DNA of 9,645 bases. Origin: Rubrobacter sp. (GTDB taxonomy: Bacteria; Actinomycetota; Rubrobacteria; Rubrobacterales; Rubrobacteraceae). Position 1 is the first letter of the stretch; each line of letters starts with the position of its first letter. Both the position numbers and the translations under genes were made by a program. The stretch is from NCBI GenBank assembly GCA_013695335.1, contig JACDAR010000237.1, positions 1 to 9,645 on the forward strand, given 5' to 3'. Under the pieces are notes generated by a model. It had not been told where the DNA came from. It made no database searches and saw only the letters and a program-made list of their open reading frames with translations. Below, piece after piece: positions 1 through 6,005 of the stretch.

Positions 1-57
1 GTACTCTCGATCCTCTACCTGGTCTGGCGAAAGAACAAACCGTTCCTTGGGGCGTAG
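1..57 (+). CDS. C-terminal end of an upstream membrane protein (partial)
   Basis: Frame 1 is open from the window edge to a TAG at 55-57 and gives 18 residues, VLSILYLVWRKNKPFLGA. A hydrophobic stretch followed by a basic R-K-x-K cluster is the usual look of a last transmembrane helix ending on the cytoplasmic side. The family cannot be named from so little. The next gene starts 142 bases downstream on the same strand, apparently with its own promoter, so the two are probably not co-transcribed. Confidence 0.5.
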   Translation, partial: VLSILYLVWRKNKPFLGA

Positions 58-129
58 GCGCCCACACAGGTAAAGCCTCCAGGCGCTTCACCATTCCGGC
101 GGCACGTCCATTCCTGATACCCTGCCATC

Positions 130-158
130 TAGACAACGCGTGATCCGCCCTCTATTTT
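130..158 (+). promoter_or_regulatory. Putative sigma-70-type promoter for the purine permease
   Basis: TAGACA (130-135, 5 of 6 matches to TTGACA), a 17-base spacer and TATTTT (153-158, 4 of 6 matches to TATAAT). Transcription would begin near 165, leaving a leader of about 35 bases. That is too short for a purine riboswitch. The call rests on sequence match and position only. Confidence 0.4.
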
Positions 159-199
159 GGAGATGCACGTAGTCGGCTGGCGTCACGGGAGGGTGACTT

Positions 200-1567
200 T
201 TGGAAGGTTTCTTCAAGTTCTCCGAGAGGGGCACGAACTTGCGGACGGAGGTGATCGCAGGTCTCACCACCTTTATGACGATGGCCTACATCATCTTCGT
301 GAACCCCGCGATTCTGGGTACTGAAGGAACAGGACTTCCGTTCTCCGGGGTATTCTTTGCAACGTGCGTCGCCGCGGCTGCTGCTAGCATCGCGATGGGC
401 GTCGTCGCAAACTTCCCGCTGGCGCTGGCCTCGGGGCTCGGGCTGAACGCGATAGTGGCTTTCACCCTTATTCTGGGGCTCGGCATCTCCTGGCAGCAGG
501 CGATGGCTGTGGTGATCGTGGAGGGCCTTCTAGTCACCCTCATGGTCGTGACGAATTTGCGCGAGGCGATCCTCAACGCCATCCCGCTCGGGATGAAGTT
601 CGCCATCGCGGTTGGCATCGGGCTATTCATCGCGTTTATCGGCCTGAAGAACAGCGGCATAGTGGTCCAGAACCCGGATACTTATCTGGCGCTCGGGGAT
701 CTCACGGAGGGTCCGGTGCTGCTCGCGGCGATCGGGCTCATCCTCACGCTCGTGCTCGTGGCGCGCGGGTTTCGGGGCGGAATCCTCATCGGGATAGTGC
801 TCACCGGGGCCATCGGGATGATCCTCGGCATCGTGCCGCTTCCCGACGGCATCGTTGACTTCCGGTTCGACACATCGACCATCGGCGGCGGCGTGCTGGC
901 CGTACCGCAGGTTCTTCAACTCTCGCTGGTGCCTGTGATCTTCGCGCTGTTCATGACGGACTTCTTCGACACCATGGGCACGATGATGGCGGTCGGCGAG
1001 GAGGCGAATCTCCTGGATGAAAAAGCACGGGTGCCGAACGCCAAGCGGGTTCTGCTTGTGGACTCGCTGGCCGCCGTCGGGGGCGGGATTCTGGGCGCGA
1101 GTTCGGTGACTAGCTACATAGAGAGCGGATCAGGCGTCGCCGAGGGTGGCCGGACGGGATTTTCGAGCGTGATCGTTGGCTTGCTCTTCCTGCTGGCGCT
1201 GCCTTTCGCGCCCCTGATCTCGGTTTTTGGCGGCTCGGTGCCAATCCCCGGGCCGGAACAGGGACAGCAGATCTTCGTCTCCCCCGTCACGGCCCCCGCG
1301 CTCGTGGTGGTCGGCTTCCTGATGATGACCGCCGTGCGCTTCATCCCGTGGGAGGACGTGGACGAGGCCATCCCGGCGTTCCTCACGATCCTGACGCTAC
1401 CGCTGACCTTCAACATCTCATACGGTATAGGCTTCGGTTTCATTTCATACGTCCTGATCAAACTCGCCCGCGGCAAACCAGGCGAGGTACATCCCCTGCT
1501 CTACGGCGTCGCAGTCCTCTTCGCCGTGGAATTCGTGTGGCCCGCGTTGGAGGGCGCCCTCTCCTAA
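200..1567 (+). CDS. NCS2-family purine permease (AzgA/PbuG-like)
   Basis: An inner-membrane transporter of 455 residues, very likely importing purine bases (adenine, guanine or hypoxanthine) with protons. The N-terminus has the AzgA-type block FKFSERGTNLRTEVIAGLTT followed by MAYIIFVNP. The D-F-F-D-T motif lies at about 254-258, and the signature TSYIESGSGVAEGGRTG at about 304-320; both belong to the substrate-binding core of this family. The protein is hydrophobic throughout, consistent with the 14-helix UraA fold, and length is normal for the AzgA branch. The usual APGMGLNA motif reads ASGLGLNA here (about 77-84). The TTG start at 200 is supported by GGGAGGGTGA at 187-196 and by the family N-terminus beginning right there. 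It appears to be a single-gene unit. Family is certain; exact substrate is inferred. Confidence 0.95.
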   Translation: MEGFFKFSERGTNLRTEVIAGLTTFMTMAYIIFVNPAILGTEGTGLPFSGVFFATCVAAAAASIAMGVVANFPLALASGLGLNAIVAFTLILGLGISWQQAMAVVIVEGLLVTLMVVTNLREAILNAIPLGMKFAIAVGIGLFIAFIGLKNSGIVVQNPDTYLALGDLTEGPVLLAAIGLILTLVLVARGFRGGILIGIVLTGAIGMILGIVPLPDGIVDFRFDTSTIGGGVLAVPQVLQLSLVPVIFALFMTDFFDTMGTMMAVGEEANLLDEKARVPNAKRVLLVDSLAAVGGGILGASSVTSYIESGSGVAEGGRTGFSSVIVGLLFLLALPFAPLISVFGGSVPIPGPEQGQQIFVSPVTAPALVVVGFLMMTAVRFIPWEDVDEAIPAFLTILTLPLTFNISYGIGFGFISYVLIKLARGKPGEVHPLLYGVAVLFAVEFVWPALEGALS

Positions 1568-1574
1568 GAGGGCG
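1555..1574 (+). terminator. Hairpin at the end of the permease gene, possible terminator
   Basis: CGCCCTCT (1555-1562) and AGAGGGCG (1567-1574) form a perfect 8-bp stem around a CCTA loop that contains the start of the TAA stop. Only GGGTTTG follows, with no long T-run, so it is an imperfect intrinsic terminator. A competing 12-base palindrome, GAGGGCGCCCTC, lies at 1550-1561. Confidence 0.4.
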
Positions 1575-1575
1575 G

Positions 1576-1601
1576 GTTTGACCGCCAGAAAGCCGGGGTA
1601 G
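1576..1601 (+). promoter_or_regulatory. Putative sigma-B/sigma-F-type stress promoter for the envelope-stress operon
   Basis: GTTTGA (1576-1581), a 14-base spacer and GGGTAG (1596-1601) match the general-stress consensus GTTTAA-N12-15-GGGTAT at 5 of 6 positions in each box with correct spacing. It lies between the permease and the first gene of the Asp23 operon, as expected because asp23 of Staphylococcus aureus is a classical sigma-B target. The leader would be about 80-85 bases. The sigma factor in this organism is inferred. Confidence 0.45.
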
Positions 1602-1691
1602 AACCTGCAAAGTAGCGAGACGCACGGCATCTGTTATATATTTGGCTGGATGCCGCAGGGCGCGGGTGAGGACCAGAGAGGGGGGAGGTGA

Positions 1692-1967
1692 ACGGACATC
1701 GGCATCGGGGCAATCGTAGTCTGGATCGTGGTGGGGCTCATAGCAGGCGCCCTGGCCAAACTGGCGATGCCCGGCCCGGACCCAGGAGGAATTCTGGTGA
1801 CCATCCTGATTGGGGTGGTAGGCGCTTTTCTGGGGGGCTGGTTGCTCGACCTCCTCGGTTTCTCGGGGGCTACGGGCGAGATCAACCTCGGTTCCATCTT
1901 CACCGCCACCGTTGGCGCCATCGTCTTGTTAATGATCTACAGGCTAATAACGCGAAGGCTGGCATGA
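1692..1967 (+). CDS. GlsB/YeaQ/YmgE-family small membrane protein
   Basis: A small integral membrane protein with three hydrophobic helices. VGLIAGALAKLAMPGPDPGG, then the glycine-rich ILIGVVGAFLGGWL, then a last helix ending in RLITRRLA, are typical of the 'transglycosylase-associated' YeaQ/YmgE/GlsB family. Family members run at about 80-90 residues. No enzymatic activity is established; GlsB accompanies Gls24-type stress proteins in enterococci, matching its place at the head of this cluster. The start is odd. The frame is closed by TGA at 1689-1691, and a near-perfect ribosome-binding site GGAGGTGA sits at 1684-1691, yet the first ATG/GTG/TTG in frame is GTG at 1728, with no ribosome-binding site and cutting into helix 1. 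Coordinates begin at ACG 1692, the first codon after the stop; ATC at 1698 is another candidate. A conventional prediction would give 1728-1967. Confidence 0.85.
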   Translation, partial: TDIGIGAIVVWIVVGLIAGALAKLAMPGPDPGGILVTILIGVVGAFLGGWLLDLLGFSGATGEINLGSIFTATVGAIVLLMIYRLITRRLA

Positions 1968-2030
1968 CGTAACGTTTCGAGGATATGCAAGATCGAAAGT
2001 AGTAACGCAAAGTCTTTAGGGAAGGAGACC

Positions 2031-2477
2031 ATGAGCGAAGAGAAGGCGCAGCAGAAGAGCACAGGCGGTGGCCCGTTGCAGACCGACCGCGGCAACACCA
2101 CCATCCAGGACACCGTGGTTACGAAGGTCGCCGGCATTGCGGCGCAGGAAGTGGAAGGCATCAGGATGGGCGGCGGAGGTACGCAGGCCGTCAGCGGCAT
2201 CCTTGGCTCCATCACCGGTGGTGGCGGCTCCAGCCAGACCGCTGGCGTCTCCGTCGAGGTCGGCGAGGAAGAAGCCGCGTTAGACCTGACGCTAACCGCC
2301 GAGTACGGCAAGTCCGTGCCCCAACTCGCCGAGGCCGTGCGCCGCAACGTGGTGAACCGGGTGGAGAACCTTGTGGGCTTGCGGGTGACCGAGGTGAACA
2401 TCACAGTCGCCAACGTCTACTTCCCGCATGATGAGCAGCAGCAACTGGAGGCCCAGCAAAGCGGCGAGTCGCAGTAA
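2031..2477 (+). CDS. asp23: Asp23/Gls24-family envelope stress protein
   Basis: A cytoplasmic, membrane-associated stress protein of 148 residues. The Asp23/Gls24 domain spans about residues 20-135: it opens with GNTTIQDTVVTKVAGIAAQE and continues through a beta region (AALDLTLTAEYG), a helix (VPQLAEAVRRNVVNRVENL) and a final strand VTEVNITVANVYF, the family's characteristic ending. A glycine-rich insert (GGGG at about 47-50 and 63-66) lies where the family has a turn. The C-terminal tail is rich in glutamine. In Staphylococcus aureus, Asp23 is tethered to the membrane by AmaP and influences cell-wall stress responses; the AmaP-like genes downstream imply the same arrangement. ATG 2031 follows GAAGGAGA at 2021-2028. 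The 63-base gap before it is the largest inside the operon. Confidence 0.93.
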   Translation: MSEEKAQQKSTGGGPLQTDRGNTTIQDTVVTKVAGIAAQEVEGIRMGGGGTQAVSGILGSITGGGGSSQTAGVSVEVGEEEAALDLTLTAEYGKSVPQLAEAVRRNVVNRVENLVGLRVTEVNITVANVYFPHDEQQQLEAQQSGESQ

Positions 2478-2491
2478 GGACTTCGGTAACC

Positions 2492-2794
2492 TTGGCCGAC
2501 GGGATATTGGACCTCGCGAGGGCTGTCTCCGCGGCGGCCCTCGCCACGGATGGGGTCTACTCTCTGGGGATTGGCCGGTACGCGGAGGCTGCCACCTACG
2601 AAGGCGGCGAGAAGGTCAGCGGTGTGGTGGTGAAGCCGGACGAGGTGGAGGTACACATCGTAGCCAGCTACCCTCTGGCCAAGCCGATCCCCGAGCTTGC
2701 GCAGCTAATCAGGGACCGCGTGGCCGCAGAGGCCGGTGAACGGCGCACCAGCGTTGTGGTGGAGGACATCGAGGTGGCGAGTGAGGATCTTTAA
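2492..2794 (+). CDS. Second, short Asp23-like protein
   Basis: A 100-residue cytoplasmic protein with the Asp23 core fold pattern. It shows a helix (LDLARAVSAAALATDGVYSL), a strand GEKVSGVVVKPDEVEVHIVA, a helix (IPELAQLIRDRVAAEAGE) and a closing strand RRTSVVVEDIEV. Similarity to the preceding Asp23 is in layout rather than identity, and it lacks the glycine-rich insert. It may partner the larger Asp23 or a membrane anchor; that is inferred from position. The start is TTG 2492, 14 bases after the asp23 stop; the nearest ribosome-binding match, AAGGA (2476-2480), is rather distant. Its 3' end overlaps the next gene by 14 bases, indicating translational coupling. Confidence 0.85.
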   Translation: MADGILDLARAVSAAALATDGVYSLGIGRYAEAATYEGGEKVSGVVVKPDEVEVHIVASYPLAKPIPELAQLIRDRVAAEAGERRTSVVVEDIEVASEDL

Positions 2795-3353
2795 CCGGAT
2801 AGTAGTTGTCCTTTTGCTCGTCGGCCTGGCCGTGCTTGGCGTGTACACGGTGGTCTACAGCTTCGAAGCGTTCGGGCATCAGCTCTCCGACCTCTCCACT
2901 ACCCTTCAAGGTTTCACCAGCGGCTTCGAAGGCTTCGTCGGGGACGTGGAGAACGGGAATCTCCCGATCCTGACTATTGCTCTGCTCGTCGCCATCGCGC
3001 TGCTAGGTCTCGTGCTGCTCATCATGGAACTTAAGCCACCAAGGCCGCGCCGCGTACGTATGCAGCGCGGAACCTACATCGTGCCAGACGTGGTGCGGGG
3101 CGAAGTGGAGTCAGCCGCCGAGGAGACTCCCAACGTGCTCGGCTCGACCACGAAGGTGTGGGCCAAACGCAGGCCCGGAGCCCTGGTGAACTTGCAGGCC
3201 GACGTGCGGCGCGGTGAGGACGCAAACGCCCTCAAATCCGAGCTGCGCGAGCGGGTGCAGCAACACCTTGCGAAGACCGGAGTTCCGCTCGGGAGGCTCA
3301 AGCTCAAGCTGGTCGAGGCAGATCCCCGTGAGACCAAGGCGAGGGTGCAATGA
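2781..3353 (+). CDS. AmaP-like two-helix membrane anchor (first copy)
   Basis: A 190-residue membrane protein starting MRIFNRI, the N-terminal pattern of alkaline-shock membrane-anchor (AmaP) and related actinobacterial proteins. Helix 1 covers about residues 6-27, an extracytoplasmic loop about 28-60, and helix 2 about 61-83. A basic segment KPPRPRRVRMQRG follows, then an Asp23-like alpha/beta domain at about 98-185. The positive residues after helix 2 place the C-terminal domain in the cytoplasm, where it could bind the Asp23 proteins. GTG 2781 is chosen over an open in-frame start at 2736: it gives the expected N-terminus and has GAGGTGG at 2771-2777. Its end shares ATGA (3350-3353) with the next gene. 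Family assignment is from architecture and context; DUF6286-type is an alternative label. Confidence 0.8.
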   Translation: MRIFNRIVVVLLLVGLAVLGVYTVVYSFEAFGHQLSDLSTTLQGFTSGFEGFVGDVENGNLPILTIALLVAIALLGLVLLIMELKPPRPRRVRMQRGTYIVPDVVRGEVESAAEETPNVLGSTTKVWAKRRPGALVNLQADVRRGEDANALKSELRERVQQHLAKTGVPLGRLKLKLVEADPRETKARVQ

Positions 3354-3910
3354 ACTTCCTCAATCGTCTTATCATGCTCGTGATCTCGCTCCTTCTCCTC
3401 GTGGTGCCTGTTCTCCTCTTGCTCGTGGCCCTTGGCTTCATCGCACCGCAGCTCGCGGAGCAGTACACCGGCTACAGCGTCGTCGTGGACTTCATCGGTG
3501 GCCTGTCGTTGGCAAGCGTCGGGCCGCAGGCGCGCATCATCGCAGCTGTGATCGGGGTACTCGTGGTGCTGGTCGCGCTACTTTTGATCATGAGGGAGCT
3601 GACATTCGGGCGTGTGATCGCCAGGAACACCATAGTGGATGATTCGCCAGGGGCTGAGACCCTGATCACGGCTTCCGCGGTGCGGGCATTGAGCGAGGGC
3701 GCGGCGCGGGAGATGGGCGCAGAGGCTCCTTCGATATCGCTGGCTGAGGGTAAACCCGCTTACGGGATACGCTGCGGCATTGAGGTTCCCTCGTCGAGCA
3801 ACTATACCGAGCTGGCAGCCAGGGTCAGGGAGAACATCAGGAAGGCCCTGGAGAACCAGAACGTGAAAGTCAAAGACGTTGAAGTCACCATTCGAAAAGT
3901 AGCATCCTAG
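3350..3910 (+). CDS. amaP: AmaP-like two-helix membrane anchor (second copy)
   Basis: A 186-residue membrane protein with the same plan as the preceding one: MNFLNRLI N-terminus, helix 1 at about 8-31, an outside loop, helix 2 at about 62-82, then a cytoplasmic Asp23-like domain. That domain has strand ETLITASAVRALSEGAAREM, a central strand GKPAYGIRCGIEV, helix ELAARVRENIRKALENQ and final strand VKVKDVEVTIRKVAS. This copy fits known AmaP better than the first because its Asp23-like fold is clearer. It would tether Asp23 to the inner face of the membrane. It begins inside the stop region of the upstream gene (ATGA), so translation is coupled. The gene symbol is by family resemblance. Confidence 0.85.
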   Translation: MNFLNRLIMLVISLLLLVVPVLLLLVALGFIAPQLAEQYTGYSVVVDFIGGLSLASVGPQARIIAAVIGVLVVLVALLLIMRELTFGRVIARNTIVDDSPGAETLITASAVRALSEGAAREMGAEAPSISLAEGKPAYGIRCGIEVPSSSNYTELAARVRENIRKALENQNVKVKDVEVTIRKVAS

Positions 3911-3926
3911 AGAAAGGGAGGAAGCC

Positions 3927-4175
3927 TTGGCCACCTGGACCAACAAGCATTGGGGGGCTCTGATCGGCGGCCTCGTGATCTTCTTGATCGCCGAGATAGG
4001 CCCCGGCGCCGCAGCCTTCGTGGTGATCTTCGCCGTCCTTGGCTACTTTATCGGCAAGTACCTCGACGGGGAACTCGACCTCGAAGATATCCGGGCGAGG
4101 GCCCAGGGAAGGCGTTCCGAGACGCTTCCACCAGAACATCCTCCCCGCCCGCCAGAGCCCCCCCGCGTCCGGTAA
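3927..4175 (+). CDS. DUF2273-family small integral membrane protein
   Basis: An 82-residue membrane protein. WGALIGGLVIFLIAEIGPGA followed by FVVIFAVLGYFIGKYLDG gives two helices and the GY-x-IGK-x-LDG ending that marks DUF2273 proteins, which sit beside asp23 and amaP in Gram-positive bacteria. A proline- and arginine-rich tail (from about residue 60) lies probably in the cytoplasm. Its molecular function is unknown; it is thought to belong to the same envelope complex. TTG 3927 is preceded by AGGGAGGA at 3915-3922. It starts 16 bases after amaP and appears to be the last gene of the operon; no convincing intrinsic terminator follows. Confidence 0.85.
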   Translation: MATWTNKHWGALIGGLVIFLIAEIGPGAAAFVVIFAVLGYFIGKYLDGELDLEDIRARAQGRRSETLPPEHPPRPPEPPRVR

Positions 4176-4184
4176 CCGCGCACA

Positions 4185-4213
4185 CTGACGCAGATTACGG
4201 CCAACCCTAGAAT
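4185..4213 (+). promoter_or_regulatory. Putative sigma-70-type promoter for the rhodopsin gene
   Basis: CTGACG (4185-4190, 4 of 6 to TTGACA), a 17-base spacer and TAGAAT (4208-4213, 5 of 6 to TATAAT), 35 bases before the rhodopsin start. It would allow rhodopsin transcription independent of the envelope-stress operon. Read-through from upstream is also possible because no terminator is seen between them. Confidence 0.4.
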
Positions 4214-4248
4214 TCAGTAGCAAGGTAGAGAGAAGAGAGGAGAGCGCT

Positions 4249-4965
4249 TTGGAAACCTTCTTGCTGTGGATAGGTGTCATAGGCTTCGTCGCCGCCACGG
4301 CGTACTTCGTGCTGCTGGGCACCAGAACCCCGCCGGGGAAGCGAATCTTCCACGTCATTACCGCGGTCATAACCGGCGTGGCGGCTTTCTCGTACCTTAT
4401 GATGGCTACCGGCGCGGGCGCGACGATGGTAGACGGGGGCAGGCTCTTCTACTACTTCCGTTACATAGACTGGGTCATTACCACGCCCCTTCTGCTCCTG
4501 GATCTCGCGCTGCTGGGCCTGGCGTCCCCCCGACGGAACGCTGGTTTCATTGCGGGTTTGATCGGGCTCGACCTGTTCATGATCCTGACGGGGCTTCTGG
4601 CGGGCTCCCGCTCCTCCGGGTTCGGGAGGGGATTCTGGTTCATCGTCAGCACGGTTGCCCTTGTCGCGCTCCTCTACCTGGTCGTAACCCGGCTCTTCTC
4701 CGAGGCGGCGGGACAGCCTGAGGCCGTATACCAGATCTTCCGTACGCTGGCCTACCTCACGGCGGTGCTGTGGGCCTTCTATCCCATCGTGTGGTTGATC
4801 GGCACCGAGGGCTTCGGGGCGGTGAACTCGACGGTCGAGGTACTCCTGTTCCTGATCCTCGACTTCCTGGCCAAGATCGGCTTCGGGCTCCTGCTACTGA
4901 CCAACCGGGAGGCCCTGGATCAGGTCGGCGGCAGCGCACAACCCAGCCGCCGCCGGGTAGTGTAA
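4249..4965 (+). CDS. Bacteriorhodopsin-type light-driven proton pump
   Basis: A microbial (type 1) rhodopsin of 238 residues with seven helices; it binds retinal and pumps protons outward. Helix C reads RYIDWVITTPLLLLD (71-85): R71, D74, T78 and D85 match bacteriorhodopsin Arg82, Asp85 (proton acceptor), Thr89 and Asp96 (donor), a D-T-D pump signature. D108 matches Asp115. Helix G has LDFLAKIGFGLLLL with D205 (Asp212) and the retinal Schiff-base lysine K209 (Lys216). E187 and E197 correspond to the Glu194/Glu204 proton-release pair. Leucine at 82 (Leu93 position) suggests green absorption. Resemblance to haloarchaeal pumps exceeds that to proteorhodopsin. TTG 4249 follows AGAGGAGAG (4236-4244). 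No retinal-synthesis gene lies in the window. A proton pump is strongly supported; absorption colour is inferred. Confidence 0.96.
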   Translation: METFLLWIGVIGFVAATAYFVLLGTRTPPGKRIFHVITAVITGVAAFSYLMMATGAGATMVDGGRLFYYFRYIDWVITTPLLLLDLALLGLASPRRNAGFIAGLIGLDLFMILTGLLAGSRSSGFGRGFWFIVSTVALVALLYLVVTRLFSEAAGQPEAVYQIFRTLAYLTAVLWAFYPIVWLIGTEGFGAVNSTVEVLLFLILDFLAKIGFGLLLLTNREALDQVGGSAQPSRRRVV

Positions 4966-4988
4966 ATCACGGGAAATTCCGTGCTTCC

Positions 4989-5021
4989 GCGGCGGGCCTG
5001 AGAAGGTCCGCCGCTCTTTTT
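4989..5021 (+). terminator. Strong intrinsic terminator after the rhodopsin gene
   Basis: GCGGCGGGCC (4989-4998), loop TGAGAA and GGTCCGCCGC (5005-5014) form a 10-bp GC-rich stem with one G-U pair, followed directly by TCTTTTT (5015-5021). It lies 24 bases after the rhodopsin stop and separates that gene from the carboxypeptidase gene. Confidence 0.92.
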
Positions 5022-5054
5022 GCCCCGCTGCACCCAGGAAAACGTTGAGGGTCT

Positions 5055-5069
5055 GGACGCACGGCGTCC
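5055..5069 (+). promoter_or_regulatory. Short perfect dyad upstream of the carboxypeptidase start
   Basis: GGACGC (5055-5060) and GCGTCC (5064-5069) are exact inverted repeats around ACG, 20 bases before the GTG start. It lies just before TATGCGATAG (5071-5080), which could hold a -10 element. It could be an operator or a chance hairpin; no well-spaced -35 box is visible. Confidence 0.25.
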
Positions 5070-5089
5070 GTATGCGATAGTTTTGCGTT

Positions 5090-5965
5090 GTGGGGGACCA
5101 AGGAGAGAGAGGGAGGGATAGAAGGCCCCCGAAGTTGTGGCCCTTCATGGTCCTCATAGTTCTGGCCGTGATACTTGGTTACGCGCTCCAGGAAGCAGCG
5201 CATCCGGTTGCGTACGCACGACTCACCGATGACGGGGAAAGCCCCAAAGAAGGGCGTGGGCCAGCAAGAACGCCGGGTGCTTCGGATAACGGCGCGGGGC
5301 TCCAGGACATCGTGGAGGGGCGCAAGTTTGGGGCGCCTGGCATCCGAACTGCTTCCCCTCCCCCTTCTGACACCTGCGACGACCTAACGGTGCTGGTTGA
5401 CAGGAAGAACCATTTGCCCCCCGATTACGTGCCGCCGAACCTGGTCTCCGTGGAGGCCAGGGGCGTGCCGGTTTACGGGGACGGGATGATGTTGCGGCGG
5501 GGGGCGGCGGATCACCTGGGTCGCATGGTACGGGCCGCGAACGCGGCTGGAGAGCAGATCCTGGTGTCGTCCGCGTACAGGTCATACGCCAAGCAAAGGA
5601 CTACGTTCCAGCGCCTGACCTCCATCTACGGAAAGGAGCGGGCGAAGTGGACTAGCGCGCCCCCCGGCCAGAGCCAGCACCAGCTCGGCACGGCTGTGGA
5701 TTTCACGAACTCTGCTGTTGGGTATGAGATCCAGAAGTCCTTTGGGTACACCAAAGCCAGCGCGTGGCTGGTGAAACACGCCCCCGAGTACGGCTTCGTC
5801 CTTTCATATCCCAACCACAAAGAGGCCGAGACCGGCTACCATTGGGAACCGTGGCACTATCGCTACGTTGGCACGGAAAACGCCACGCATATGCGGGAGA
5901 GCGGCTCCACCCTGCAAGAGTTCCTGACGCGCGAAGGCGTGAAGCCCCAATGCAAGACGAAGTAA
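5090..5965 (+). CDS. VanY/DacB-type D-alanyl-D-alanine carboxypeptidase, membrane-anchored
   Basis: A zinc peptidase that trims the terminal D-alanine from peptidoglycan stem peptides outside the membrane. A basic N-terminus (1-16) leads to one helix at about 17-34, a type II anchor or uncleaved signal, then a low-complexity linker to about 95. The VanY domain covers about 98-265. SSAYRSYAKQ (160-169) is the substrate-binding loop. QSQHQLGTAVDF (194-205) supplies zinc ligands H197 and D204. HWEPWHYRYVG (251-261) supplies catalytic E253 and ligand H256. All key residues are present. Two exported cysteines (C96, C288) flank the domain and might form a disulfide. GTG 5090 has no ribosome-binding site; TTG 5135 (GAAGG at 5121-5125) and ATG 5147 are alternatives, but the basic flank favours 5090. 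It is separated from rhodopsin by a strong terminator. Confidence 0.92.
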   Translation: MGDQGERGRDRRPPKLWPFMVLIVLAVILGYALQEAAHPVAYARLTDDGESPKEGRGPARTPGASDNGAGLQDIVEGRKFGAPGIRTASPPPSDTCDDLTVLVDRKNHLPPDYVPPNLVSVEARGVPVYGDGMMLRRGAADHLGRMVRAANAAGEQILVSSAYRSYAKQRTTFQRLTSIYGKERAKWTSAPPGQSQHQLGTAVDFTNSAVGYEIQKSFGYTKASAWLVKHAPEYGFVLSYPNHKEAETGYHWEPWHYRYVGTENATHMRESGSTLQEFLTREGVKPQCKTK

Positions 5966-6005
5966 GCCTGGAAGCGGGGAGATCGGCAAGGTATCCTCAC
6001 CCATC

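Noticed and set aside
58..199. Possible purine riboswitch upstream of the purine permease
   Set aside because: No conserved purine-aptamer core could be found, and the likely promoter at 130-158 leaves a leader of only about 35 bases.
1688..1972. GTG-initiated frame directly at the ribosome-binding site, as an alternative to the GlsB-like gene
   Set aside because: Its translation is arginine/glycine-rich and unlike any family, whereas the neighbouring frame gives clear YeaQ/GlsB sequence; the GTG is also inside the ribosome-binding site.
3885..4370. Long minus-strand open frame crossing the DUF2273 and rhodopsin genes
   Set aside because: It overlaps two well-supported plus-strand genes and shows no family-like sequence; GC-rich DNA commonly leaves antisense frames open.
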